This document shows, one piece after another, positions 38,165-48,147 of a DNA stretch of 64,000 nt. Under the pieces are notes generated by a model, which was not told the origin of the DNA, made no database searches, and saw only the letters and a list, made by a program, of their open reading frames with translations. Source of the stretch: Clostridiales bacterium Firm_11 (GTDB lineage Bacteria > Bacillota > Clostridia > Christensenellales > Aristaeellaceae); NCBI GenBank assembly GCA_001604105.1, contig LVAQ01000013.1, forward strand, positions 1 through 64,000, given 5' to 3'. Every line of letters begins with the position of its first letter. Within the stretch, counting starts at the first letter, position 1. A program made the translations under genes and the position numbers.

Positions 38165-38854
38165 TCAATCCGCCACTACTTTGACCATCGCGTGGCGCAG
38201 CACACAACCGCCCATCTGATAGCCTTTTTGGAATACTTCGCATACCGTTCCGGGTTCGCCATCCTCTGGCGTGCCTTGCAATACGGCATTCTCCAGATTC
38301 GGGTCAAATACTTCCCCTTTACGGTCGATAACGGTCACGCCACGCTTTTGCAGCGCTTCGGCCAGCTGCCTAAGAACCATTTCCACCCCTTCTTTCAAAG
38401 CGGCGTCCGTAGACTCCTGCGCGGCGGCCAGCGCACGTTCCAGATTATCCATAACAGGGAGCAGTGTAGTGACGAAAGCCCTTGCGCCATCTTCAAACGC
38501 TTCGCTGCGCGCACTTTGGTTGCGGCGGCGGTAGTTATCAAAATCCGCCTGTACACGTTGCGCGAGATTGAGATACTCATCCACTTTTGCGTTTGCAGCG
38601 GCCAGCGCCTCTGCAAGCTCATTGGCCATGGTCTCCATGGCAGCCTGCTCCAAATCCTGCTCTGCCTGTTCCTCCAAGGTTTCCTCATTGGGTGTGTCGC
38701 ATTGGGCATCATTATCGAGCGCTTGCGCCATGGTTTCCATCGCTTCCTGCTCTGTATCCACAGGCGCCGTGCCTTGCTTTGTTTGCTTATCCTTATCAGG
38801 CTTCATGTTTGGTCTGGCTCCCCCGTTCTGCTGGTTTTTCTTTTTGACACGCAT
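38165..38854 (-). CDS. grpE: nucleotide exchange factor GrpE
   Basis: 229 residues. A long charged N-terminal extension (Asn/Lys/Gln then Glu-rich coiled coil, about residues 1-90) precedes the conserved dimer helix and the beta-wing domain. The wing signature is VCEVFQKGYQMGGCVLRHAMVKV. It releases ADP from DnaK. ATG at 38854 chosen: AAGGAG lies eight bases upstream; a GTG three codons earlier overlaps that signal. Five bases after hrcA. Confidence 0.94.
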   Translation of the reverse strand: MRVKKKNQQNGGARPNMKPDKDKQTKQGTAPVDTEQEAMETMAQALDNDAQCDTPNEETLEEQAEQDLEQAAMETMANELAEALAAANAKVDEYLNLAQRVQADFDNYRRRNQSARSEAFEDGARAFVTTLLPVMDNLERALAAAQESTDAALKEGVEMVLRQLAEALQKRGVTVIDRKGEVFDPNLENAVLQGTPEDGEPGTVCEVFQKGYQMGGCVLRHAMVKVVAD

Positions 38855-38859
38855 TGCCT

Positions 38860-39888
38860 TCACTCCTTGTCCGCGGCAAACAGGCGGGTCAACTGTTCAC
38901 CCATGGCGCTGAGCACACCCAGTACGCGCCCATATTGCATCCGCGTGGGGCCGATGACCCCTATGGTTCCCTGCGTATGATCCCCGATGGTGTAGGTAGC
39001 CGTTACCAAAGAACAATCCCTTAGTTCCGGCACGCCTGTCTCCGGGCCAATACGCACGGTAAAGGCGACGTTTTGATGCTGCTCCAGCAGCCGAAGCAAG
39101 GTGTCTTTGCTCTCCAGCAACGAAAGGAATCCTCTGGCTTTTTCCACGTCGCTGTACTCCGGAAAACTCAGGATGTTGCTGGTGCCACCGAAAGCCAGTT
39201 TTGACTGTGTCTGTTGGCTTTCGACTTCGCTTACCAGTTCACTGATGCCGCTCAGCATAGCACGTTTCTCGGCAAACTCCCTTGTCATGGCTCTGATTAC
39301 ATGCTGCGCCTCCGCCAGGGTATGGGAGGTCAGGCGTTGCGTGAGCATTCCGCTGATGGCATACAGCGCATCCGCGTCCAAATCGCTGTCTACATGGATG
39401 ACCGCATCACGTACAATGCCGCTGTCCGTAACAATCACAAGCAGTGCACTGTTCTGGGTTACGGGTACCAGCTGCAGATTGCGGATGGTCATATCCCCGC
39501 CTTTGGGACTCATCACCAGCGATGTATAATGCGTCAGGCTGCTTAGCACCTGCGCCGCACGGTTGATCACATCTTCCATCTTGCCGGTTCGCCGCGTAAA
39601 ATGTTCCCGCAGACTGGCTGCGTCATCCGTATGGATTTTGCCGGCGCGGAGAAGCTGATCCACGTACAGCCTGTATGCTTTCGCACTGGGTATGCGCCCT
39701 GCGCTCACATGCGGCTGGTCAAGGTAGCCAAGCTCCTCCAGATCGCTCATTTCATTTCGGATGGTAGCGGAGCTTAGTCCCATCTCATATTTCTTGGAGA
39801 TGGTACGGCTGCCCACGGGGATAGCCGTAAGAATGTAGTCATCGATGATGGCTTGTAATATGCGAAACTTACGCGCATCCATCGACAT
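38860..39888 (-). CDS. hrcA: heat-inducible transcription repressor HrcA
   Basis: 342 residues. Winged-helix repressor of class I heat-shock genes, binding the CIRCE element. N-terminal helix-turn-helix (SSATIRNEMSDLEELGYL), then SAGRIPS, a conserved segment of the family. The ATG at 39888 lies seven bases after AAGGAGG; upstream in-frame codons run into the CIRCE region. First gene of the hrcA-grpE-dnaK-dnaJ operon and autoregulated through the operator 48 bases upstream. Confidence 0.95.
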   Translation of the reverse strand: MSMDARKFRILQAIIDDYILTAIPVGSRTISKKYEMGLSSATIRNEMSDLEELGYLDQPHVSAGRIPSAKAYRLYVDQLLRAGKIHTDDAASLREHFTRRTGKMEDVINRAAQVLSSLTHYTSLVMSPKGGDMTIRNLQLVPVTQNSALLVIVTDSGIVRDAVIHVDSDLDADALYAISGMLTQRLTSHTLAEAQHVIRAMTREFAEKRAMLSGISELVSEVESQQTQSKLAFGGTSNILSFPEYSDVEKARGFLSLLESKDTLLRLLEQHQNVAFTVRIGPETGVPELRDCSLVTATYTIGDHTQGTIGVIGPTRMQYGRVLGVLSAMGEQLTRLFAADKE

Positions 39889-39935
39889 GCTATCACCTCC
39901 TTGGGCTTCATGGCTAACAAATACAACCTTCGTTG

Positions 39936-39962
39936 TTAGCACTCGTTTAACGTGAGTGCTAA
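39936..39962 (-). promoter_or_regulatory. CIRCE operator (HrcA-binding site)
   Basis: TTAGCACTC, nine bases, GAGTGCTAA: an exact match to the CIRCE consensus. It lies just downstream of the predicted -10 element, so bound HrcA would block initiation or early elongation. I found no second copy before grpE, dnaK or dnaJ. Confidence 0.97.
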
Positions 39963-39971
39963 CATAGTCAT

Positions 39972-40000
39972 ATCATATGACTGTTTCAAGGTTTTGTCAA
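39972..40000 (-). promoter_or_regulatory. sigma-A promoter of the hrcA operon
   Basis: On the minus strand TTGACA (complement of 39995-40000), 17-base spacer, TATGAT (complement of 39972-39977), immediately upstream of the CIRCE element. Confidence 0.85.
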
Positions 40001-40155
40001 GCATTCGAAGCTGTGAATTTTTTGTTTGTTCATAGTTCACTTATCTTTATAGATCAACGCTTTGCGCATTATCCTGACCATAATTGACCAAAATATTTCT
40101 TCCTGAAACACCCATGCCAAAAAGAAAGCCTTGCCCTCAGTATTCTTGGATGCAA

Positions 40156-41328
40156 TCAGTCCTCTTGCAGGAACGCCATCAAAGCAGTGTTTTGCACTGC
40201 CAATCCACGCGCCGTAAGCATGAGCCTTGGCTCATTAACACACGGCGTCTCCAGCAGCCCTTCGTTGGTCAGCTTGCGAATCGCCTCCCCGTAGACCGCT
40301 TGGAGGGTTTGCCCATGCAACGCGGCAAAATCCGCATACCGCAAGCCTTGTACCATACGCAGACCCAGCATGACCGTTTCGAACATCGCTTCTTTGGCAG
40401 CAACGCCGGTTACTGATGCGGGCGGTAGTACTCCCTCCGCCAGTGCTGCCATATATTGTTTGATATCATGTGTGTTCTGGCGACGGGTATACACCGCGGG
40501 CGTCGCATCGGGGCTTGCTGGAAGATGACTTGCGGCGCTCACGCCTAATCCCAGATAGTGCTTCTGCGTCCAGTAGCCGATATTATGCCTGCATGCAAAG
40601 CCTGGCCTGGCATAATTGGAGATCTCGTAGCGTTCAAACCCCAGGTTGCTCAGTGATGAAATGCCCGCCTCCAGCATATCCGCCGTTTCATCCTGATTGG
40701 GTACTCGCAAAGTTCCTTCCGCCACCTGCGCCGCTAACAGTGTCCCTTCCTCCACTTGCAGGGCATAGGCAGACAGGTGGGTGGCGCCCGCGTCGGCCAA
40801 TGCGCGCAGCGTCTCTACATAATCGCTTACCCCTTGCTTAGGCAAACCAAACATCGCATCTGCATTGATATTGGTAATCCCATGTTTCTTTGCCATTGCA
40901 AAGGCTGCAAGCGCCATAGGAAAGTCATGCATGCGACCTAAAAGTTTTAGTAAATGTTCTTGCTGAGCCTGTACGCCGATCGAGAGACGGTTCATGCCGT
41001 TGGCAACCATCGTGTTTAGCCATCCATCCCGCAATGTGCCCGGGTTTGCTTCGCTCGTAAACTCAGCGCCTTCCGCAATGGTAAAGTGATTCCGTACCGC
41101 CGCCAGCACACCGTCCATCAACGATTCCGGAACAATCGAAGGCGTACCGCCGCCAATGAATACCGTATCCACAGGCATGTGCGCATATTTCCCGGCCATT
41201 AGCGATATTTCCTTCTCCAGCGCGGCGCAGTAAGCGGCGATTTCCGCCCGTTCCGCTGCCATGGAAAAGAAGTCACAATAAAAACATTTCCTTTTACAAA
41301 ACGGGAAATGCAGGTATAATGACAACAT
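40156..41328 (-). CDS. hemW: radical SAM heme chaperone HemW
   Basis: 390 residues. HemN-like radical-SAM protein with the cluster motif CKRKCFYC near the N-terminus, VFIGGGTPS, and the C-terminal HemN domain. HemW members lack coproporphyrinogen oxidase activity and deliver heme; many older annotations call them HemN. AAGGAGG precedes the ATG. It lies upstream of hrcA in the order lepA-hemW-hrcA known from Firmicutes, but here lepA is on the opposite strand. Confidence 0.93.
   Translation of the reverse strand: MLSLYLHFPFCKRKCFYCDFFSMAAERAEIAAYCAALEKEISLMAGKYAHMPVDTVFIGGGTPSIVPESLMDGVLAAVRNHFTIAEGAEFTSEANPGTLRDGWLNTMVANGMNRLSIGVQAQQEHLLKLLGRMHDFPMALAAFAMAKKHGITNINADAMFGLPKQGVSDYVETLRALADAGATHLSAYALQVEEGTLLAAQVAEGTLRVPNQDETADMLEAGISSLSNLGFERYEISNYARPGFACRHNIGYWTQKHYLGLGVSAASHLPASPDATPAVYTRRQNTHDIKQYMAALAEGVLPPASVTGVAAKEAMFETVMLGLRMVQGLRYADFAALHGQTLQAVYGEAIRKLTNEGLLETPCVNEPRLMLTARGLAVQNTALMAFLQED
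41293..41320 (+). promoter_or_regulatory. putative promoter of the DUF1622 gene
   Basis: TTTACA (41293-41298), 16-base spacer, perfect TATAAT (41315-41320). It lies inside the 5' end of hemW, pointing away from it, 75 bases before the start at 41395. Confidence 0.55.
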
Positions 41329-41394
41329 GGCACGCCTCCTTGCAGCAATCAGCGGATTTCGGTGCCATCATATCATCTTTGGAGGAATTTGACT

Positions 41395-41823
41395 ATGGAG
41401 CATATTGAACAAGTATTCCAGACGATCGTGCGTATCGCGATCCTACTCATTGAAATTACCGGCATGCTGGTAATCGTCATCAGCATGGCGCGTGGATTTT
41501 TTGATTATTTGCAGAAGAAAGATTGTACCCGTATCGAGCTTGCGCAGGGCATTATGCTGGGTTTGGAGTTCAAGGTGGGCAGCGAGGTGCTGCGTTCCGT
41601 CATCGTAAGCGGTTGGAATGAGCTGGGTACCCTTGCCGCGATCATCCTGTTGCGTAGCCTCTTAACCTTCCTTTTGCATTGGGAAATTGATGTGGAAGAA
41701 AAACGGCAGGCCGAACAGGTTCGCCTGCGGTGCGAGCTGGAATCCGGCAGTTGTCCTATTACAGTTTCGCAGCACGTAAGCGAAACCGCAGGCGTTGTTA
41801 AGAGTGGCAAAGGGAAATCCTAA
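41395..41823 (+). CDS. DUF1622 family membrane protein
   Basis: 142 residues. Three hydrophobic stretches with the conserved DUF1622 central region: LAQGIMLGLEFKVGSEVLR, then a further helix (LAAIILLRSLLTFLLHWEID) and a charged tail. Function unknown; small integral membrane protein. The ATG at 41395 follows TTGGAGGA at good spacing. Divergent from hemW. Confidence 0.75.
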   Translation: MEHIEQVFQTIVRIAILLIEITGMLVIVISMARGFFDYLQKKDCTRIELAQGIMLGLEFKVGSEVLRSVIVSGWNELGTLAAIILLRSLLTFLLHWEIDVEEKRQAEQVRLRCELESGSCPITVSQHVSETAGVVKSGKGKS

Positions 41824-41945
41824 CCAACGCGTACCATTGATCATAACCGCCTATCGATGAAAAGCCCAGGCTTAACGCGTTGCGCTATCGACGCCAAACG
41901 CACCGCACCGTGTGCGACCCCATTCTGTTTTTCGGAGGGAACGCC

Positions 41946-43754
41946 TTGCAGAACGATCGCCTTTCCCACATCCGTAATTTTTGTATCATTGCGCATATTG
42001 ATCACGGTAAATCCACCTTGGCGGATCGCCTGTTGGAGATGACCGGCGTATTTGAACGCCGTGAAATGGTTGAACAGATACTGGACAGCATGGAACTGGA
42101 ACGGGAGCGCGGCATCACCATCAAAAGTAAAGCCGTGCATATGACCTATTTAGCTAATGACGGGCAAAACTATACGCTTAACCTGATCGATACCCCCGGC
42201 CATGTGGATTTTAGCTATGAGGTCAGCCGCGCGCTTGCCGCGTGTGAGGGCGCTTTGTTGGTGGTAGACGCAACGCAGGGCATTGAGGCGCAAACGCTGG
42301 CCAATGTCTACCTGGCGTTAGAGCATGATTTAGAAACCATACCGGTTGTCAATAAAGTCGATCTGCCCAGCGCCCGGCCAGAGGAAGTCATGCAGGAAAT
42401 CGAGGATGTGATCGGGCTGGATACCGAAGGCGCACCCTTGATCTCTGCCAAGACCGGCCTCAACTGCGGCGATGTGCTGGAAGCGATCGTCAACCGTGTG
42501 CCGCCGCCGCGGGGCGATGAAACCGCGCCGTTACAAGCGCTTGTCTTTGATGCGTATTATGACAACTACCGCGGAGCAATCTGCTTTGTACGCGTTAAAC
42601 AGGGTACGGTCAAGGCGGGTATGCGTATGCGCCTCATGGCAAGCGGCGCGGAGTTCGATGTGGTGGAGGTGGGCACCTTCAGCCCGGGCTACCTCCCCTG
42701 CAATGCGCTGATGGCCGGCGATGTGGGATATATCAGCGCTTCCATAAAGGATATCGGCGAAACGCGTGTTGGCGATACCATCACCGATGCGGCGCGCCCT
42801 GCGTCCGAAGCATTGCCCGGCTACCGTACCGTGACCCCCATGGTATTTTGCGGCATCTACCCGGCCGATGGAAGCGATTATGACGCACTCAAGGATGCGC
42901 TGGCAAAGCTGCGTATGAACGACGCCTCCCTGACGTTTGAACCGGAAACCTCTATAGCGCTTGGTTATGGTTTTCGCTGCGGGTTCCTCGGTCTTTTGCA
43001 TATGGATATCATCAGCCAGCGCTTGGAGCGGGAGTTTGACCTGAACATCATCACCACCGCGCCCAGTGTAATCTACCATGTTTATCGAACAGATGGTTCC
43101 ATGATTGCCGTGGACAACCCCACGAACCTCCCCCCCATCGGGGAAATCGCTAAAATGGAAGAGCCTTTTGTAATGGCTACCGTGTACACGCCGCAGGAAT
43201 ACGTTGGCACGCTGATGGAGGTATGCGCAGAGAAGCGCGGCACGTTCCTTGATATGCAGTACGAAGGCGGCCGTGTAAAGCTAACGTATAACATGCCTTT
43301 GAACGAAATTATCTATGATTTTTTTGATCAGGTTAAAAGCCGTTCTCGTGGCTACGCAAGCTTTGATTATGAGCTCAAAGGATATCAAGAGAGCGATTTG
43401 GTCAAAATGGATATACTGCTGAATGGCGAAATCTGTGATGCGTTCACCATCATTGTCCACCGTGACAAGGCGTATGGACGCGGCCGCGGCATCGCCGAAA
43501 AGCTGGTTGGCGTAATCCCGCGTCAGCTTTTTGAGATTCCCATTCAAGCGGCCATCGGCGGCAAGGTGATCGCGCGGGAAACCGTGCGCGCTTTGCGCAA
43601 AGATGTACTGGCAAAATGCTATGGCGGTGATATCACCCGCAAAAAGAAACTTCTGGAGAAACAGAAGGAAGGCAAGAAACGCATGCGCCAGTTTGGCTCC
43701 GTGGAAGTACCCAGCGAGGCCTTTATGGCTGTGCTGAAGATGGACGACGCGTAG
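41946..43754 (+). CDS. lepA: elongation factor 4 (LepA)
   Basis: 602 residues. Translational GTPase linked to ribosome back-translocation or biogenesis. G1 [11 protein letters not shown]2 region [11 protein letters not shown]3 DTPGHVDF and G4 NKVD are present, with EF-G-like domains III and V and the LepA-specific C-terminal domain. Start: TTG at 41946 with CGGAGGGA upstream, giving [19 protein letters not shown]. The longer reading has no signal. Confidence 0.96.
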   Translation: MQNDRLSHIRNFCIIAHIDHGKSTLADRLLEMTGVFERREMVEQILDSMELERERGITIKSKAVHMTYLANDGQNYTLNLIDTPGHVDFSYEVSRALAACEGALLVVDATQGIEAQTLANVYLALEHDLETIPVVNKVDLPSARPEEVMQEIEDVIGLDTEGAPLISAKTGLNCGDVLEAIVNRVPPPRGDETAPLQALVFDAYYDNYRGAICFVRVKQGTVKAGMRMRLMASGAEFDVVEVGTFSPGYLPCNALMAGDVGYISASIKDIGETRVGDTITDAARPASEALPGYRTVTPMVFCGIYPADGSDYDALKDALAKLRMNDASLTFEPETSIALGYGFRCGFLGLLHMDIISQRLEREFDLNIITTAPSVIYHVYRTDGSMIAVDNPTNLPPIGEIAKMEEPFVMATVYTPQEYVGTLMEVCAEKRGTFLDMQYEGGRVKLTYNMPLNEIIYDFFDQVKSRSRGYASFDYELKGYQESDLVKMDILLNGEICDAFTIIVHRDKAYGRGRGIAEKLVGVIPRQLFEIPIQAAIGGKVIARETVRALRKDVLAKCYGGDITRKKKLLEKQKEGKKRMRQFGSVEVPSEAFMAVLKMDDA

Positions 43755-43831
43755 TCGCGTTACGCTCCTGCTAAACTGTTAAGGATTTGCGGTCAATTGC
43801 TTACCCTCCATTGATGTAAGGAGATGTGTTC

Positions 43832-44740
43832 ATGGACTTTACAAAGGCTCGTGACTTCATCTATCGAAATGCCAGGCCGCTGGATTTGGCAAGATGGCGG
43901 TTTCATTTTGAAAATGGAAACGAAGATGAAGTGCTAAACGCATTGGCTGTCTATCAAAACGAGGATGGCGGGTTTGCCCATGCGCTGGAGCCGGATTGCT
44001 GGAATCCCCTATCATCGCCAATCCAGACATGGGCCGCCACGGAAATTCTCAGAGAGATACGTTTTACAGACAGGGATCATCCCATCGTGCAGGGCATCCT
44101 GCGTTATTTAGCTTCGGGCAAGGATTCCAATGGCCATCAGTGGCAAAACACCGTGCCCACCAATAACGACTACCCGCATGCGCCATGGTGGCATTGGGAG
44201 CCATCACAGGAGATTACCTTCAATCCCACGGCAAGTTTGCTTGGGTTTTTGTTGGTGTATGCCGATAAAGGCAGTAGCCTCTACGAGCAAGCGTGCAGCG
44301 GTGTTACGGAGGCATATGAATACCTCCAGCAGCATGCGCCGCTGGATGCGATGCATACCGTCATCTGCTATACGCAGCTCTATGAGTCTCTTCAGCAAGC
44401 TGGCAGCGGGCAACTGCTGGATATGGCGGCATTTTTCCAACAACTGCGAAGCCAAATCCGGCACGTGTTAACTGATGATGTTGAAACATGGCCGAATTCG
44501 TACGTCTGTAAACCATCCCATTTTATCCATGACCGTTCATCCGCCTTCTATCCGGATTTGCAAGAGATGTGCAAACAGGAATGCGCGTATATCTCGCGTA
44601 CGCAGTTGGCGGATGGAACATGGAACATCCCATGGGACTGGGCGGCTTTTCCTGAGCAATGGAGCATCAGCAAAAATTGGTGGCAGGCGGATATAATGAT
44701 CAAGTACATCCGCTTTTTCAACACATTCACAGGTGTGTAA
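43832..44740 (+). CDS. alpha/alpha-toroid protein (prenyltransferase/squalene-oxidase-like), unknown
   Basis: 302 residues. LAVYQNEDGGFAHALEPD near the N-terminus is a QxxDGGF-type repeat of six-hairpin toroid proteins; a second, weaker one is QLADGTWNIPWDW near the C-terminus. Similar proteins are annotated as prenyltransferase-like hypotheticals in Firmicutes. A terpene cyclase aspartate motif is not visible, so the function is open. AAGGAG is eight bases before the ATG at 43832. It stands alone with its own terminator. Confidence 0.65.
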   Translation: MDFTKARDFIYRNARPLDLARWRFHFENGNEDEVLNALAVYQNEDGGFAHALEPDCWNPLSSPIQTWAATEILREIRFTDRDHPIVQGILRYLASGKDSNGHQWQNTVPTNNDYPHAPWWHWEPSQEITFNPTASLLGFLLVYADKGSSLYEQACSGVTEAYEYLQQHAPLDAMHTVICYTQLYESLQQAGSGQLLDMAAFFQQLRSQIRHVLTDDVETWPNSYVCKPSHFIHDRSSAFYPDLQEMCKQECAYISRTQLADGTWNIPWDWAAFPEQWSISKNWWQADIMIKYIRFFNTFTGV

Positions 44741-44769
44741 GCGTCAAGACACTACATGCACCCTCGCTC

Positions 44770-44804
44770 AAATGCCTCTCTGCCAGTTTGAGAGGCATTT
44801 TCTT
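44770..44804 (+). terminator. intrinsic terminator
   Basis: An 11-base stem, AAATGCCTCTC (44770-44780) with GAGAGGCATTT (44790-44800), then TCTTG. Ends the toroid-protein gene. The rest of 44741-45068 holds the next promoter and no gene. Confidence 0.75.
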
Positions 44805-44928
44805 GTGGGGCATCATTCATTGGCATGTTTTAAGGGCCTTCAAGTCAAGCGTTTGGCGATGTTTCAGCATCGTTAATCGGTATGGCAACGCCCCCTGCTT
44901 CCAATGATAACCAAGGCACCGCGCATGC

Positions 44929-44957
44929 TTGCGTCAGTGGAAAAATCAAGCTATAAT
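44929..44957 (+). promoter_or_regulatory. putative promoter of the exopolysaccharide set
   Basis: TTGCGT (44929-44934), 17-base spacer, perfect TATAAT (44952-44957), about 110 bases before the ATG at 45069. The long leader may carry control elements, but no clear hairpin is seen. Confidence 0.5.
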
Positions 44958-45068
44958 AAGCATGATCTATTCAAGAAACCACGTTATATGGTTAGTCTTG
45001 CCCAAAACACAAGTCATATCGGTTTTGGGCGGGCGTTATGCTGTGGATACGAGGAGAATATTCGAACT

Positions 45069-46547
45069 ATGCTTAATCGCGTCAAGAGATTAACCCAATG
45101 GGCTCAGGATCGATGGTATCTGCTATTCATCAGCCTTCTGCTCGTGATGCGAGTCTTTTTCTGGTTCTCGCCTTCCCACGCGGAGAAGATCAACATGATC
45201 TACCTCTGGCCAGCGGTAATCGCGTCTGCGGTGCTAATGTTCTATTCTCGACGCGCTCTGTTACCCAAGGGGTTTGCACTATCCATGGGCGCGGTGTTGT
45301 GGCTGTTTCTTTCCTGTTTGATTAACGGCGATGCGTATCTCATTTATAATCGCACCTTTATACTGGGTGTGTTTATCAGCTTTATCAGCTTCCTGATTGT
45401 AATCCCAACGCTGCATGCTGGGCAGCGCGCGGGCGGATTTGCAATGCTGTCGCTTGTATATGGCGTGCTCATGCTCCTGCTGGCAGCGCTTAGCATCGGG
45501 GTGGTTTTGACTGGAACCCCCTTTTCCACACCGCTTTCCGATGAGCGTATCCATGTCAGTATTAATCGATTGTTTCTCTTCCGCTATCACCCCAATGAAG
45601 TGGGCAGCGCGTTTGTCATCGGGCTTTACCTGCTGATGTACCTTCTGCTGCGCAGCCGGGCAATACTGTATAAGCTTCTCCTGGCGGCAGGCGTGTTGAT
45701 TCTCAGCCTTGCGATTGCGCTCACAGGCAGCCGCACCGCCATTTTACTTGCAGCCTGCGGCATTGGTTTTGCCGTCTTTTGGCTCGTCTGCCATCATGCG
45801 TTTGAGGGCAAATCACGCGTATGGGTCAAATGGGTGATTGGTACAGTGAGTATGCTTGCCGTAACGCTGATCGTCTATGTTGCGTTAACCTTTTCTGTGG
45901 GCGTGATATCAAATCTGTCCAGCCTCACCGCCTCGCAACGCGCTGCGGAAGCAGCCATTACACAAACGCCCGCCGATACGGCAGAAGCCATTGCGCAAGC
46001 ACCTGCCGATACGGTAGAAACCATTGTGCAAACGCCCAACGATACAGCGGCGGATAATGCCGTACACATGGATGAATCCCGTATTCTGCTCAAAGACATT
46101 GGCACCTTCAATATGCGTGTGGAAATATGGCAAACAGGTTTAACCTACCTTGCCGAAAACCCCCGCGCTTTGCTGTTTGGTGCGCCTGACCATGTTGTGG
46201 CGCGCATCCCCTCGTCGGTTGGCCGCAGCGAATTCCATATGCATAACGCGTATCTGGAAATGCTTCTGCTGGGAGGCATCCCAGGCTTGCTGCTGTACCT
46301 TGGATTTCTGTTTGTTGTGTTCCGGAGCTGTCTGCAACTGGCTTTCGGCAAGCGTTCGCATCTTGAGCACCGCTTCCTTGCCATGCTTCCTGTGTTGATT
46401 GCCGTCAATGGCATTACAGAAATTTACCCCCTGTTCTCCGGCAATGTGATGGATATGATGTATTTTGCCATTTCTGGCGCGGTCATTGTCTTTGCGCAAG
46501 AGCTGTATCCGCCCGCATCGAAGCGCAGCCTTGACCCTGCGCTGTAA
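45069..46547 (+). CDS. O-antigen ligase/polymerase family protein (Wzy/WaaL-like)
   Basis: 492 residues with about eleven hydrophobic segments, a large extracytoplasmic loop and the RTAILLAACG region typical of the Wzy_C family. Such proteins polymerise or ligate lipid-linked sugar repeats at the outer face of the membrane. The loop contains three imperfect 11-residue repeats (see repeat entry). Start at ATG 45069; GAGGAG is about twelve bases upstream, a rather long spacing, so the exact start is uncertain. First gene of the polysaccharide set. Confidence 0.75.
   Translation: MLNRVKRLTQWAQDRWYLLFISLLLVMRVFFWFSPSHAEKINMIYLWPAVIASAVLMFYSRRALLPKGFALSMGAVLWLFLSCLINGDAYLIYNRTFILGVFISFISFLIVIPTLHAGQRAGGFAMLSLVYGVLMLLLAALSIGVVLTGTPFSTPLSDERIHVSINRLFLFRYHPNEVGSAFVIGLYLLMYLLLRSRAILYKLLLAAGVLILSLAIALTGSRTAILLAACGIGFAVFWLVCHHAFEGKSRVWVKWVIGTVSMLAVTLIVYVALTFSVGVISNLSSLTASQRAAEAAITQTPADTAEAIAQAPADTVETIVQTPNDTAADNAVHMDESRILLKDIGTFNMRVEIWQTGLTYLAENPRALLFGAPDHVVARIPSSVGRSEFHMHNAYLEMLLLGGIPGLLLYLGFLFVVFRSCLQLAFGKRSHLEHRFLAMLPVLIAVNGITEIYPLFSGNVMDMMYFAISGAVIVFAQELYPPASKRSLDPAL
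45957..46055 (+). repeat. three 33-base repeats in the ligase loop
   Basis: Three consecutive 33-base units encode ITQTPADTAEA, IAQAPADTVET and IVQTPNDTAAD. They lie in the predicted extracytoplasmic loop and keep the frame. Divergence between units suggests an older expansion. Confidence 0.8.
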
Positions 46548-46646
46548 ACGCCTGCCTTTCGCACGTGTGAAGCGAATCCGGTTCGCTATCCCTGGCGCAG
46601 GGATACATTTCAAGTTTATACTGCCATGCGGCAGCGGAGGTTTGTA

Positions 46647-48071
46647 ATGATCAAGAAAAACCAACGTATCCTGAACGCTATCAACATCTTCACCGATGGT
46701 GTGATCGTTTTGGTTGCGTATTTGTTTGCAACTTGGTTCTGGCTCGATCTGTTGCAGGGCGATCCCATGAACATTGCCAATTTGGCCTTGATGCGCCGTG
46801 ACGTCGCACTGGCTGCGTTTCTCTATGCCGCGGCGATGGTCTTCATTCTTGCCTTGATGGGCATGTACAGCCCCGCCCGCATACGCCGTCTGAAGTATGA
46901 TGTTGTGATCACCGTCGAAGCCAATGTGATTGGTGTGCTAAGCATCGGTGCGATACTCTACCTGTTCCGTTTGCAGGACTTCTCGCGCGGCGTGCTGGGT
47001 GTCTTTTTCCTGGGCAGCACGCTCTTGCTATGTACCAAGCGCTTCTTGCTTCGCCAGATACTAACCTCGATGCGCGCACGCGGCCTCAACCAAAAACATG
47101 TGATTGTCGTGGGCACGGGCAAACTCGCGCGTCAGTACGCCCAAAGCATCGCTGGCTCGCCAGGCTTTGGCTTTCAAATTGATGGTTTCATCGGCAAATC
47201 ACACGATGAACAGTTGCCAACCATGCCCTTATTAGGCGATTTTGACATGCTGGATGACCTGCTCCGTAACCCCGGCATCGACGAGGTGGTCATCGCCCTT
47301 GAACCTGATGAGATTGAGCAAACCCTCCCCGCCATTACGATATGCGAAAGAAACGGCACAAAGGTAGGCATCATTCCATTCTATAATGATATCATCCCCT
47401 CGCACCCCACCATCGAGATTATTGGGGCATCCAAGCTTATCAGCTTGCGCAGCAATCCGCTGGATAACATCGGGTTTGCATTTATCAAGCGCTCCATCGA
47501 TATTCTGCTGAGCATTGCGATGCTCATAGTGGCATCCCCTGTGCTGCTCATTGCAATCATCGGTGTGAAGCTATCAAGCCCTGGCCCCGTTTTATTCAAA
47601 CAGCAACGCGTAGGGCTTAACAAGCGTGTGTTTTCAATGCTCAAATTACGCAGCATGCGTCTTAACACGCAGGAAGATAGCGGCTGGACGACTGGCAACG
47701 ATCCGCGCCGTACACGTTTTGGCAGCTTCCTGCGTAAGCTGAGCATCGATGAGCTGCCCCAGCTTATCAACGTATTGAAAGGCGATATGAGCTTGGTAGG
47801 GCCACGGCCGGAAGTACCCTACTATGTGGATCAGTTTCGTGAGAGCATACCGCTTTATATGGTCAAACATCAGGTGCGACCCGGGCTCACTGGATGGGCG
47901 CAGGTGAATGGGTTCCGTGGGGATACCAGCATACAGGAACGTATTCGTCATGATATCTGGTACATTGAAAACTGGAGCGTTGGCCTGGATTTCAAAATCC
48001 TGCTCATGACCATCTTCGGCGCGTGGTTGAATGACGAGAAGGTGTTCCCTACAAAAGATGATGCAAATTAA
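46647..48071 (+). CDS. undecaprenyl-phosphate sugar phosphotransferase (priming polyprenyl glycosylphosphotransferase)
   Basis: 474 residues. An N-terminal region with four to five hydrophobic segments is followed by a CoA-binding/Rossmann-like middle region (VIVVGTGKLARQYA). The C-terminal bacterial sugar transferase domain has SSPGPVLFKQQRVG, KLRSM, and DELPQLINVLKGDMSLVGPR. Such enzymes place the first sugar-phosphate on undecaprenyl phosphate. CGGAGG precedes ATG 46647. Sugar specificity (glucose or galactose) is not deducible. Confidence 0.9.
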   Translation: MIKKNQRILNAINIFTDGVIVLVAYLFATWFWLDLLQGDPMNIANLALMRRDVALAAFLYAAAMVFILALMGMYSPARIRRLKYDVVITVEANVIGVLSIGAILYLFRLQDFSRGVLGVFFLGSTLLLCTKRFLLRQILTSMRARGLNQKHVIVVGTGKLARQYAQSIAGSPGFGFQIDGFIGKSHDEQLPTMPLLGDFDMLDDLLRNPGIDEVVIALEPDEIEQTLPAITICERNGTKVGIIPFYNDIIPSHPTIEIIGASKLISLRSNPLDNIGFAFIKRSIDILLSIAMLIVASPVLLIAIIGVKLSSPGPVLFKQQRVGLNKRVFSMLKLRSMRLNTQEDSGWTTGNDPRRTRFGSFLRKLSIDELPQLINVLKGDMSLVGPRPEVPYYVDQFRESIPLYMVKHQVRPGLTGWAQVNGFRGDTSIQERIRHDIWYIENWSVGLDFKILLMTIFGAWLNDEKVFPTKDDAN

Positions 48072-48147
48072 TTTCACAGCATATCGACACCGTGGTTAAG
48101 AATAACCGTCGCCACCTAAGGGTAACAGACGGAACATAGAGGTATTC

